64,000 nt of DNA from contig OX638356.1 of the NCBI GenBank assembly GCA_951813395.1, positions 186,001-250,000 of the forward strand. The letters run 5' to 3'. Position numbers and translations under genes: made by a program. The stretch comes from Longimicrobiales bacterium (lineage in GTDB: Bacteria; Gemmatimonadota; Gemmatimonadetes; Longimicrobiales; Gaopeijiaceae). Shown here in pieces: positions 8,240 to 16,600 of this stretch; the first letter of the stretch is position 1; each line of letters opens with the position of its first letter. The notes beneath the pieces were generated by a model, which ran no database searches, was not told where the DNA came from, and saw nothing but the letters and a program-made list of their open reading frames with translations.

Positions 8240-8644
8240 TCAAAAGGGGTTGACGACTCGAATCCCACCGTAGTCCTGCTCCGAGCTCATGTCCTCGGAG
8301 TAGACGGCGTCGCAGCCGAGCGCCCGGGCGGCGGCGAGAATGGCCGCATCCCAATAGGAAAGGCCGAAACGCAGGCGGATCGAAACCGCATTCCTGAACA
8401 CACCGAGCGTCACGGCTTGAACGCGCATCTCCAGGATCGGCTCGAGGAAGCGCAGGGCGTCGTCGTCGGAAAGCCGACCGGGTCGGGTAGCCCGAGTCGC
8501 CTGGTAGTAGAACTCCTGGAGGACCTGCACCGAGACGGCAAGATTCGGTTCCCCCAGGAGCTCACGCGCGCGAGCACGCTTGGCCTCTTCTTCAGGGAGG
8601 ATGCTCGTCGCGTAGAGCAGCACGTTCGTGTCGACGAAGCGCAC
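8240..8644 (-). CDS. vapC: VapC-like PIN-domain toxin
   Basis: A 134-residue PIN ribonuclease. Acidic active-site residues are in place: Asp5 (FVDTNVLLY), Glu44 (LQEFYYQ), Asp99 (SYWDAAIL) and Asp118 (VYSEDM). It starts 9 bp after the stop of the ribbon-helix-helix gene at 8,654-8,983, the usual antitoxin-first order. Predicted role: RNA cleavage when freed from antitoxin. The target RNA cannot be told from sequence. Confidence 0.9.
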   Translation of the reverse strand: MRFVDTNVLLYATSILPEEEAKRARARELLGEPNLAVSVQVLQEFYYQATRATRPGRLSDDDALRFLEPILEMRVQAVTLGVFRNAVSIRLRFGLSYWDAAILAAARALGCDAVYSEDMSSEQDYGGIRVVNPF

Positions 8645-8653
8645 CCTGGTCTA

Positions 8654-8983
8654 TCATCCGTCGCTTCTGGGGCGACCGGACGGATCTGCTTCGGAACGGA
8701 TCGCCGAACGGTCGTAGATGGCCTCGCGCGGAAGGTTGTCGGCCATGCGCAGCCCGACGCCGCGCGCGTCGAAGTCGGCGAAGACCTCGTCGAACAGCCT
8801 GCGCCTGCGCTCAAGCGCGGACTCGAGGGGTTGAGACTCCAGTCGCTCGCGCCGCCGGTCGCCGGGCGCGAGACGCCGCAGAAACTCCCGCACCAGCGCC
8901 GAAACCGACGTATCCAGTTCTGCAGCCCGGACACGGGCGCGGCGATGGGTTTCCTCGTCAACGGATACGGTAATGTTTCGCAT
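8654..8983 (-). CDS. vapB: Ribbon-helix-helix antitoxin (VapB-like)
   Basis: A 109-residue protein starting at the ATG at 8983; a longer frame to 9103 is open but would place the promoter inside the gene. Residues 1-45 (MRNITVSVDEETHRRARVRA then SVSALVREFLRRL) are a classic ribbon-helix-helix DNA-binding domain. The C-terminal half, with ADNLPREAIYDR, probably binds the PIN toxin. It likely represses its own promoter through the AATACAGT repeats just upstream. Pairing with vapC is supported by 9-bp spacing and same strand. Confidence 0.88.
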   Translation of the reverse strand: MRNITVSVDEETHRRARVRAAELDTSVSALVREFLRRLAPGDRRRERLESQPLESALERRRRLFDEVFADFDARGVGLRMADNLPREAIYDRSAIRSEADPSGRPRSDG

Positions 8984-8984
8984 G

Positions 8985-9019
8985 AATACAGTCTCACAGT
9001 TTCTGTGTAATACAGTATA
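8985..9019 (-). promoter_or_regulatory. vapBC promoter/operator with AATACAGT direct repeats
   Basis: Two exact copies of AATACAGT (8985-8992 and 9009-9016, plus strand) lie 24 bp apart, with an extra ACAGT between them. The distal copy overlaps a possible -10, TATACT, on the minus strand (9014-9019). Placement directly before the vapB ATG fits autoregulation by the RHH antitoxin. Confidence 0.5.
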
Positions 9020-9130
9020 ACCTCGCTTGAGGATCCGCCCAAATCCGGCCCTCCGGGGATGCCCAGTGTAGACGCATGTGTCCGCAAAGCGGGAGAGGCC
9101 CAAGCTTAGCGGAACACCGTCATCTTTCGG

Positions 9131-10306
9131 TCAGCGGGCAACCAACTCATAGACCGCCACAACCGGCACATCCAGTTCACCCCGCTCGCCGAGCAGCACC
9201 CAGTCCGCACCCGCGTCCAGGACGGTCGAACCGGCGGGCATGGTGAGGCGGCGAATCCACACGCCGTCCGCGTCGAGGAGGTGCAGCTCCTGCTCCGGTG
9301 ACCGCCAGCCGTAGGTCGTTACCCACATGCTCCCGTCCGGCAGCGTCAGGAGAGCTTCGTACGCGGGGAACCGGTCCGGCAGGCCGTCCCTGATGCCCGG
9401 CCACCTGTCCCTCTCGAAGCGCCGGCGGTCTGCGGGCTCCTCGTATCGGGCCAGCCTGGCGCCCAGGTATCTGTCCAGGCGCTCGCGCGTGACGGTCAGG
9501 TCCGGGCCGGCCCAGCGGGCGATGCGGGTCGCGCGGCCTGTCCAGTCCACATGTTCAACTTCGTAGGCGTCGGCCGACCCGTACCAGACTCCCGTCGGCG
9601 CAACCGCGAACACCATGGTTCGTCCCCACGTTCTGGGACCGTCGCTGTTGGCATAACGGGTGCGCTCCGTCCCCGGGATCCGGGAACGCAGGGTGACCTG
9701 GTCGCCGCCACGCGCCCGCCTCAGCTCCATTTCCCAACGGTGGTGCTCGCCCGCGGCCACGGTCCGGTCAGTATCCGGCCACGGGGTGAAAACCAGGTCG
9801 CCCTCGGGCGTGCAGGCGGGTTCGTTATAGGAATTCACTCCGTCCACGTTGAGCGCCCGCGTGTTCGTCACTTCCCCGTCCCGGTCCAGCTCGGTGATCC
9901 GGTCCAGATGCCAGTCGAACACCGTGATCGCCGATCCCGGGCAGCCCCGCAGCAACCGGAGTCCACCGTATTCGCCGGGCCCTTCGCCGTGCCGTCCGCT
10001 CGTCCACATATGCTGACCGCTCGCGTCGAAGCTGCGGACGTTGTAGCTCTGCTCGTCCGCAATGACCACGCTCCCGTCCTCCAGGCGAACTGCGCCGGTC
10101 ACGTTGCCGAAGATGTAGTCCATCTCGCCATCGATCTGGCCGATCCGCACCAGCGGCTCATCTGCCAGGACGAGGTCCGGATGGCGGGGGCCCTCGCTCT
10201 CGACGAGGGTCTGAAACGGCCACGGAGTCGCCGAAAGGGCGCGGGCGTGGCTGACGCCGAGCAGCATCGCCGTGCATGCGATGGCCGGGACTGAGCTGAG
10301 ACGCAT
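9131..10306 (-). CDS. Secreted 6-bladed beta-propeller protein
   Basis: A 391-residue exported protein. It begins with a signal peptide (MRLSSVPAIACTAMLLG) and has repeated blade motifs: GAVRLEDGSVVIADEQSYNV, GRHGEGPGEYGGLRLLRGC, ITVFDWHLDRITELDRDGE and LTLPDGSMWVTTYGW. The G-x-GEGPGEF/Y signature marks the Gemmatimonadota-rich 6-bladed propeller family seen also at 10,557, 12,293 and 50,827. No catalytic residues are evident; such propellers usually bind ligands or partners. It is divergent from the gene at 10,557 and has the shared promoter module 42 bp upstream. Confidence 0.85.
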   Translation of the reverse strand: MRLSSVPAIACTAMLLGVSHARALSATPWPFQTLVESEGPRHPDLVLADEPLVRIGQIDGEMDYIFGNVTGAVRLEDGSVVIADEQSYNVRSFDASGQHMWTSGRHGEGPGEYGGLRLLRGCPGSAITVFDWHLDRITELDRDGEVTNTRALNVDGVNSYNEPACTPEGDLVFTPWPDTDRTVAAGEHHRWEMELRRARGGDQVTLRSRIPGTERTRYANSDGPRTWGRTMVFAVAPTGVWYGSADAYEVEHVDWTGRATRIARWAGPDLTVTRERLDRYLGARLARYEEPADRRRFERDRWPGIRDGLPDRFPAYEALLTLPDGSMWVTTYGWRSPEQELHLLDADGVWIRRLTMPAGSTVLDAGADWVLLGERGELDVPVVAVYELVAR

Positions 10307-10347
10307 GTGTCTTTTCGGGTGGCCGTGAAGGATGAACCGGAGGGATC

Positions 10348-10377
10348 AAGCTATTGGATGGGCGGAGGTGGGGACAG
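10348..10377 (-). promoter_or_regulatory. Predicted promoter, second copy of the shared module
   Basis: On the minus strand CTGTCC, an 18-nt spacer, TAGCTT, ending 41 bp before the ATG at 10306. Spacer and flanks match the 6,710-6,739 module with about six differences over 38 bp. Confidence 0.55.
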
Positions 10378-10556
10378 GCGACTCCCCGTCCACCTCCCCT
10401 CGCTCCGTGGCGCCAGGCACCATAGCTTCGGGCCTTGGCCAAGGGAAATGACCGTGAAAAGGGGTGAACGAATGTTGATCCGCTCAGCCGCGTTTGCATG
10501 CACACGGGCGTGACGGCAATAGCCTCGAAGATCCATTTCAGAACGCGTCCACGGCC

Positions 10557-11672
10557 GTGATCAAGGAACGTCGCGGCGCTGGGCCGTCCGACGCGGTCAC
10601 CGAAGTCTGCCCCATTATCGCCACCCTCCTCGTCGTCGCAATCGGTGGTTGTGCAGCCGGTGACGATGACGGGGAGGGCCCCGATGTCCGTCTCGCCCCG
10701 TTCGCTTCGACCGCGGCCCCGCTGAGTGTTCACGACGAGGTGGCTCTGGCGGACGAAAACACGGCGTGCGTAATCAACTCGTACGAGTCCCGGCTCCAAT
10801 GCAGCGACCAGACGGGATCGACGGTGGGAGTGTTCGGGCGTCAAGGAGACGGTCCTGGCGAGTTCCGCAGCCTCGCGTTCATACGGCGTGGTCCGAACGG
10901 CACCGTTGGGGTGTTCGACCTGGAGCTATCCCGACTAACGGTGTTCACGCCGGTCGGCGTGCGCGTCGCGGAGACGAGGCTGCCTCCCGGCTTCGTTCCC
11001 GGCGGTCCTTTCGGGACTCGCCTATTGGGCCAGCTCTTCACGTTGCCCGCTGGCGACATGGTCCCGGTGGAGCTCGATGCCACAACGGGGGAGATTCTCT
11101 GGCAGCGGGACGATCTTGACGGCCTGGCCGAGACGGAATGCGGCGAACTCATTGCCGAACTGCCAAGCCACGGGGGCGGCTGGGTCTTTCGCGCATGCCA
11201 GAGCGAGATCGTGTTCCTGACCGACCGCGATGCCGGCCACGCGACAATAGTCCGCGCTCCCGCCTACGTCGAAGAGCTGCCGAACGAGCGCGACGTGGAA
11301 TGGTATCGGGAAGCAATGGCGGGCATGTCCGGTGGTGCCGGCAACTCTCTGCCTTCGTCGGCCTGGGAGCCCTACCTCGCGGAATTCAGGGCGACGCCAA
11401 AGCGCTGGTTCCTGCGTTCGCGCCCAATGGCCTACGACAGCCAGGACCGGCTTTGGGTGGGGACGACCCGCGACCGTGACACCTTCTCCTACCTGGACAT
11501 CTACCTCGGCACCGACTACCTGGGCACCGTGCGGATCCGGGATCGCCTCATGGGCTACGACCTCCTGGGCTCCACCATGGTCGCATTGGTCGAACGCCAG
11601 CCCGACCGCGATGGAATCGCAAGACGCGCCATCGATTGGTACCGGATCGACGGGCTGGACTTCGCCCGCTAG
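10557..11672 (+). CDS. 6-bladed beta-propeller lipoprotein
   Basis: Starting at the GTG at 10557 gives 371 residues; an ATG at 10494 would add a hydrophilic stretch before the signal sequence and is less likely. The signal region LLVVAIGGCAAGD ends in a lipobox-like IGGC, so it is probably lipid-anchored. Propeller blades include VFGRQGDGPGEFRSLAFI, VGVFDLELSRLTVF and MAYDSQDRLWVGTT. It is divergent from the related gene at 9,131-10,306, which suggests an old duplication. Ligand unknown. Confidence 0.8.
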   Translation: MIKERRGAGPSDAVTEVCPIIATLLVVAIGGCAAGDDDGEGPDVRLAPFASTAAPLSVHDEVALADENTACVINSYESRLQCSDQTGSTVGVFGRQGDGPGEFRSLAFIRRGPNGTVGVFDLELSRLTVFTPVGVRVAETRLPPGFVPGGPFGTRLLGQLFTLPAGDMVPVELDATTGEILWQRDDLDGLAETECGELIAELPSHGGGWVFRACQSEIVFLTDRDAGHATIVRAPAYVEELPNERDVEWYREAMAGMSGGAGNSLPSSAWEPYLAEFRATPKRWFLRSRPMAYDSQDRLWVGTTRDRDTFSYLDIYLGTDYLGTVRIRDRLMGYDLLGSTMVALVERQPDRDGIARRAIDWYRIDGLDFAR

Positions 11673-11712
11673 TTTCTCCGCACCTTCGGGACCTTGAGGA
11701 GGGGCACGGCCA

Positions 11713-11889
11713 ATGGCGAACATCACGATCCGCAATCTCGACGACTACCTCGGCGACGCCGTGACTGGCCGTCGCGCCGGTCCCCGGAATCTCGCGACGT
11801 TCACCCGCCAGTGTTTCGAGTCCCTTGGCGGGGTCGAACTCGATCTTCCGCCGCGCGGCCCGATGCGCGAGCCTCCGGACTTTTCCTGA
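11713..11889 (+). CDS. Orphan FitA/StbC-like antitoxin, probably degenerate
   Basis: A 58-residue frame. Its start, MANITIRNLDDYLGDAV, is the ribbon-helix-helix N-terminus of FitA/VapB antitoxins, and its end, GGVELDLPPRGPMREPPDFS, is the toxin-binding tail usual in that family. The middle (GRRAGPRNLATFTRQCFESL) does not read like the expected second helix, which suggests compensating frameshifts or recombination. No PIN toxin follows; instead a fic remnant begins 17 bp downstream. It may be a solo DNA-binding protein or a relic. Confidence 0.6.
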   Translation: MANITIRNLDDYLGDAVTGRRAGPRNLATFTRQCFESLGGVELDLPPRGPMREPPDFS

Positions 11890-11906
11890 GCGGCCCGAGT
11901 GTTCGT

Positions 11907-12047
11907 TTGGAAGGTGTCCGACAAGTGGCGGAAGCAGCTGTCGCAACGGCCCGGTCCGTCTACGATACGATCCGGGACGACCGGTCGCGCATCGGTCGCT
12001 TGGGACGGCGCGCAGGTTCGGCGTTGCGCGTGCACCAGTCCCTGACC
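11907..12047 (+). pseudogene. fic remnant A (C-terminal helical region)
   Basis: Forty-seven codons read LEGVRQVAEAAVATARSVYD and go on to SALRVHQSL. They match residues ~290-336 of the intact Fic protein at 7,048-8,217 with roughly four of five residues the same. The catalytic loop and winged helix are missing. This is a leftover of a second fic gene. Confidence 0.85.
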
Positions 12048-12113
12048 CCACGCTCGATCAAACTAAGCAAAACGACGGGCGTGCCGCTTTCGTTGGCCAC
12101 TGGCCCGATGATC

Positions 12114-12253
12114 GTTAGCAAAACTTTCTTTCGCAACTCGCATGCTAACAAAAGCAAAGGCCCTGAATCTTTCCTACGGTTCCGTCGTTTTGGGCCTTCC
12201 GGCCCGAGGCAACCATCTTCGTCTACGGCAGCGTCCACAAAGAGATGGTGCTG
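12114..12253 (+). pseudogene. fic remnant B: promoter region plus an N-terminal fragment
   Basis: GTTAGC (12114) and GCTAAC (12144) with the following 30 bp copy the fic upstream region at 6,930-6,997. After it, at 12,203-12,253, the frame PEATIFVYGSVHKEMVL matches intact Fic residues 61-77 (PDAAIFVYGYVRKEAVL). The part between promoter and fragment has been lost. Together with remnant A this suggests two ancestral tandem fic copies or one scrambled copy. Confidence 0.75.
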
Positions 12254-12292
12254 CACTTCCATTTGGCGCTAATGCGGAAGAGGGAATCACAC

Positions 12293-13531
12293 ATGGCATC
12301 CCAGCGCTCCGTCGTCCGAATTTTCACAAACACACTCACCGCAATCCTCACGCTGTCCACCCCCCACCCCCTGTCACCCCAGCAACCCGTCTCCATTACC
12401 GACAGCGCCGGAGTCCGCATCGTCGAGAGCAGCAGCCCGGCCTGGTCCGCCGGCGACGAATGGCAACTCGGCCCCGACCCCATTCTGACCATCGACGATG
12501 TCTCCGGTGACCCCAATTACATGTTCGAAGGGGTCTCGCAGGCGTTTCGCATGGACGACGGGACGATCGTCGTGGTCGACCGCCTCGCCAGCGAAGTTGG
12601 CCTGTTCGACCCTGCCGGCGTCTTCATCCGCAGTCTCGGAGGCAGGGGCGAGGGTCCCGGCGAGTTCCACTTCCTGCAGTACGTGTGGGCGAACGGTGAC
12701 ACGATTCGGGCTTCCGACAGCATGTTGAGCCGGATTTCCGTGTTCGACCGCGATGGAAACGTGCTGGAGACCATCCCGGTGGAGGTGGCGCCGGACACTG
12801 GGATTCCGACCGCCCGGACGGACTTCGCCGACGGCACGGTCCTGGTGCTGAATGCACCGTCCGGCGGTGTGCGCCTGGGCACGGGCGACGTGATCGAAGG
12901 GGGTGTCTGGACCCTCAGCCAGTATACCCGGAGCGGTCGGTTCATGAACCGGATTTCGGGCTTGCGGGGGTCTTCCAGGTGGGAGCACGGCATTCAGGGG
13001 CTGTCTCCCATGTATCTGCCGTTTTCCGTGGGCATCCCCGGGTATACGGCCGGCGAGGACCACATCTACGCCGGAAGGGGCATCGAGCCGAGCATCGGAC
13101 GATGGAACCACGACGGCACGCTGTCCCGCCTGATCCGTTGGGCGACTCCGGAGCGCCCCGTGTCCAACCTGGACAGGAGGCGGTTCCGCGAGGCGTATTC
13201 CGACGCACCCCAGTACGCCGCCGATCCCGCCGCCTGGGCCCGCTACCTGCGGGAGGTCCCGTTTCCCGAGCGAATACCCGTGTACAGGCGACTCCTTCTC
13301 GACACGGAGCAGCACCTCTGGGCCGAGCGCTACATGGCGCCCTGGGAGGAGGCGCCTTCCTGGTACGTGTTCGACGAACAGGGAGCATGGCTGGGCGAGG
13401 TCGACATTCCGCCCGGGCTCCACGTCTTCGAGATCGGCACGGACTACGTGCTCGGGCGGTACCGGGACGAATTCGACGTGCAATCCGTCGTCCTGATCCC
13501 TCTGGATCGGGGAGACGATCCAGGCCGGTAG
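12293..13531 (+). CDS. Secreted 6-bladed beta-propeller protein
   Basis: A 412-residue protein. The ATG at 12293 is preferred because an upstream in-frame ATG at 12245 lies inside the fic remnant; GGAAGAGGGA sits just before 12293. A signal peptide (VVRIFTNTLTAILTLSTPHP) is followed by VSITDSAGVRIVES, a common opening of this family. Blades include FRMDDGTIVVVDRLASEVGL, LGGRGEGPGEFHFL and ISVFDRDGNVLETI. No enzyme motif is seen. Its own promoter may derive from the upstream fic debris. Confidence 0.85.
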   Translation: MASQRSVVRIFTNTLTAILTLSTPHPLSPQQPVSITDSAGVRIVESSSPAWSAGDEWQLGPDPILTIDDVSGDPNYMFEGVSQAFRMDDGTIVVVDRLASEVGLFDPAGVFIRSLGGRGEGPGEFHFLQYVWANGDTIRASDSMLSRISVFDRDGNVLETIPVEVAPDTGIPTARTDFADGTVLVLNAPSGGVRLGTGDVIEGGVWTLSQYTRSGRFMNRISGLRGSSRWEHGIQGLSPMYLPFSVGIPGYTAGEDHIYAGRGIEPSIGRWNHDGTLSRLIRWATPERPVSNLDRRRFREAYSDAPQYAADPAAWARYLREVPFPERIPVYRRLLLDTEQHLWAERYMAPWEEAPSWYVFDEQGAWLGEVDIPPGLHVFEIGTDYVLGRYRDEFDVQSVVLIPLDRGDDPGR

Positions 13532-13651
13532 GGGCGATCGGAACCGGGTGATCGCCACGCTCGCTCGCGGGCTCGCATCCCTTCTCGAAGATTCACCGCC
13601 TTGTCGCCCTTGCATTGCTTTCACGGCCTTGGTGCAACAGGTTGATCGCCC

Positions 13652-16600
13652 ATGGGCAAGGGGCGCGTCATGACGGGTGGCGGTCGGATCGCAATCGCGA
13701 TCCTCGCGCTTCTCGCGTGGGCAGCCGGCTGCGGCGACGGTGCCACGGAGCCGCCGCCCCAACCCCCGCCCGATCCCCCCCGGCCCACGACCGTGACCGT
13801 GAGCCCGGCTACGTCCCGGTTGACCGCATTGGGCGCGACGGTACAGCTCACGGCCACCGTCCTAGACCAGAACGGCCAGACGATGGCGGGGGCCGCGGTG
13901 ACCTGGGAGTCGAGCCAGGCGGCGGTGGCGACGGTGGACGCCGCGGGCCTGGTCACCGCCGCAGGCAACGGGACGGCGACCATCACGGCGCGCGCGGGCA
14001 CCGCCTCGGTAACGGCCGCAGTGACGGTCACGCAGGCGGCCAGCTCCGTGGTCGTTTCGCCGGCTGAAGCGACCCTTACAGTCCTGGGAGACACACTCAG
14101 GCTGGCAGCCGAAGCGTTCGACGCGAACGGGGTCGCGGTGGCCGACGCGCAGTTCTCATGGGAATCGAGCAACGTTGCGGTGGCGACGGTGGACACATCC
14201 GGCCTGGTCACCGCCGCGGGCAACGGCACCGCGACCATCACGGCTTCGGCGGGCGCCGCCTCGGGTACATCCGAAATTACCGTCGCCGCAGCCTCGGATT
14301 CGCCGGACCGGCCCGCTCTGGAAACGTTCTACGAGACGACCCTGGGACCAGACTGGACAAACGCCACCAACTGGCTCACCAGCGCCCCGGTCGGCGAATG
14401 GCACGGCGTCGAGGTCGATACGGAGGGCCGTGTGATCGGGTTGGCGCTCGCCAACAACAACCTCACGGGCTGGATTCCACCCGATGTCGGCGACCTCGAT
14501 CGACTGCGGTACCTGCACTTCGACCACAACCAACTGAACGGCCCGCTTCCCCCTGAACTCGCGGGCGCCACCGACCTGAGGTCGCTCAGGGTCCGCGGCA
14601 ACCTGCTCTCCGGCGCGCTTCCCCGGTCGCTGCTGGAATTGCCGCTTGAAGAGTTCCACTACGCCGACACCGGGTTGTGCGTCCCGCCCTACGACACGTT
14701 CCGTGACTGGCTCGGCCGAATCGCGTCCCACGCGGGTACCGGCGTGGAATGCGCTCCGCTCACGGATCGCGACATTCTCGTACGGCTGTACGCGGCCACG
14801 GACGGGCCGAACTGGGAGAACAACGCCAACTGGCTCAGCGAGGCGCCCCTGAACCAGTGGTACGGCGTAACGACCAATTCCGGTGGACGGGTACGCCGTC
14901 TGGACCTGGGGTTCAACGGCCTGCACGGTGTTGTGCCGCCGGAGCTCGGTGGTTTGTCGAACCTTCAGGTCCTTGATTTGCCGACTTCGGACAGAGGGTT
15001 GACAGGTTCCATTCCGCCCGAGCTGGGCCAGCTGCGTCAACTGGAGCGCCTGGCCCTCGGCCACAATGGGTTGACAGGTTCCATTCCGCCGGAACTCGGG
15101 AACGCATCGAGCCTGCGATTCCTGTCGCTCGAAAACAATCACCTGACGGGCGCGATCCCGCCGGAACTCGGACGGCTCACACGGCTGGAGGGACTTGCTC
15201 TCCAACTCAATACGCTGAGCGGCGAGCTTCCGCCCGCGCTGGGTGACCTGGCCCGCCTGCGGTATGTCAGCCTCCACCGCAATCATCTGTCTGGCCCGGT
15301 CCCCGCCAGTCTGCTGCGGGTCGATTTGAGACGGTTCACCTTTGAGCGCAACCTGGGGCTTTGCGCGCCGGGCACGACGCGTTTCCTGGCGTGGCTGGGC
15401 CGTATGGACGAAACGAACGGAGGCTACTGCAATACAGGCGATGCAGCGGCGCTCGAGCGACTCCACGAGACCGCCGGCGGCGCCGGCTGGACGAGGTCCG
15501 ACGGCTGGCTGGCCGGCCAGCCGCTCAGTGACTGGCACGGAGTCGTCACGGACTCTCTCGGCTACGTCCGGGAACTCGACCTGAGTCGAAACGGTTTGGT
15601 CGGCTCCCTGCCATTGACGCTTGGCGATCTCTCCGGCCTGACCTCTCTTCGGGTCGGCGGAAACGCCCTCTCCGGTCCTCTGCCGCTCTCACTCACCGAA
15701 ATCCCCCTGCGGGAGCTCCATTACTCCGATACCGGCCTGTGTGCGCCCCTCGACGGGGGGTTTCCGGAATGGCTGAATGCCGTTTCGTCTCATGAGGGCA
15801 CCGGGCTGGAGTGTGCGGCGAGCAACGATCGCGCGGTCCTGGAAACGCTGTACCGGGCCCTTGACGGACCGAACTGGACGCGCAGCAGTGGTTGGTTGAC
15901 CGACGCGCCCCTCGCCAACTGGTGGGGCGTCGACGTAGACGGCGACGGGAGGGTCGTTAGGCTGTCGCTGAATGGCAACAACCTGGCGGGGCGCATCCCG
16001 GCGGAAATCGGAAACCTGTCCCGGCTGCGCACACTGTTTCTGGCCAGCAACTCGATCGCCGGGCCGATTCCCGCCGCCATCGGTCGATTGTCCCGCCTCG
16101 AGGATCTGAGCCTCGAGTTCAACCCTCTTGGTGGGGACATCCCGGTCGAAATCGGGAACCTCTCCAACCTCCGGTACCTCCGCCTCGAGGCAAACTCGCT
16201 CCGGGGATCGATCCCGCCGGAACTCGGCCGGCTCGACAAGCTGGAAGAGCTGATTCTCATCAACAACCAGTTGACGGGCGGTATCCCCCCCGAATTGGGC
16301 AATCTCGCCAGCGTCAGGCTGCTGGGCCTGAACAAGAACGCGTTGACCGGCGAGGTGCCTGCCTCGCTCGGCGAGCTTCCGCAGTTGGAAAACCTCATCC
16401 TCCACACCAACCGCCTCAGCGGCGAGATCCCGCCGACGCTCGGCAACCTGGCCAACGTCACGAACCTGGAGCTCAGCGTGAACCTGTTGGGCGGGAAGAT
16501 CCCGCGCGAACTCGGCCGTCTTGCCAACCTCAAGTATCTGCGCCTTGGAGAAAACCTGCTCACTGGCAGGATTCCCCGTGAACTGGGCGATCTCTCCCGC

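Noticed and set aside
8654-9103. The longer 149-codon form of vapB
   Set aside because: The extra 40 residues have no antitoxin similarity and would cover the likely promoter and operator.
13909-14244. Near-identical ~80-bp repeats at 13,909 and 14,164
   Set aside because: They encode equivalent parts of the two tandem BIG2 domains and need no further explanation.
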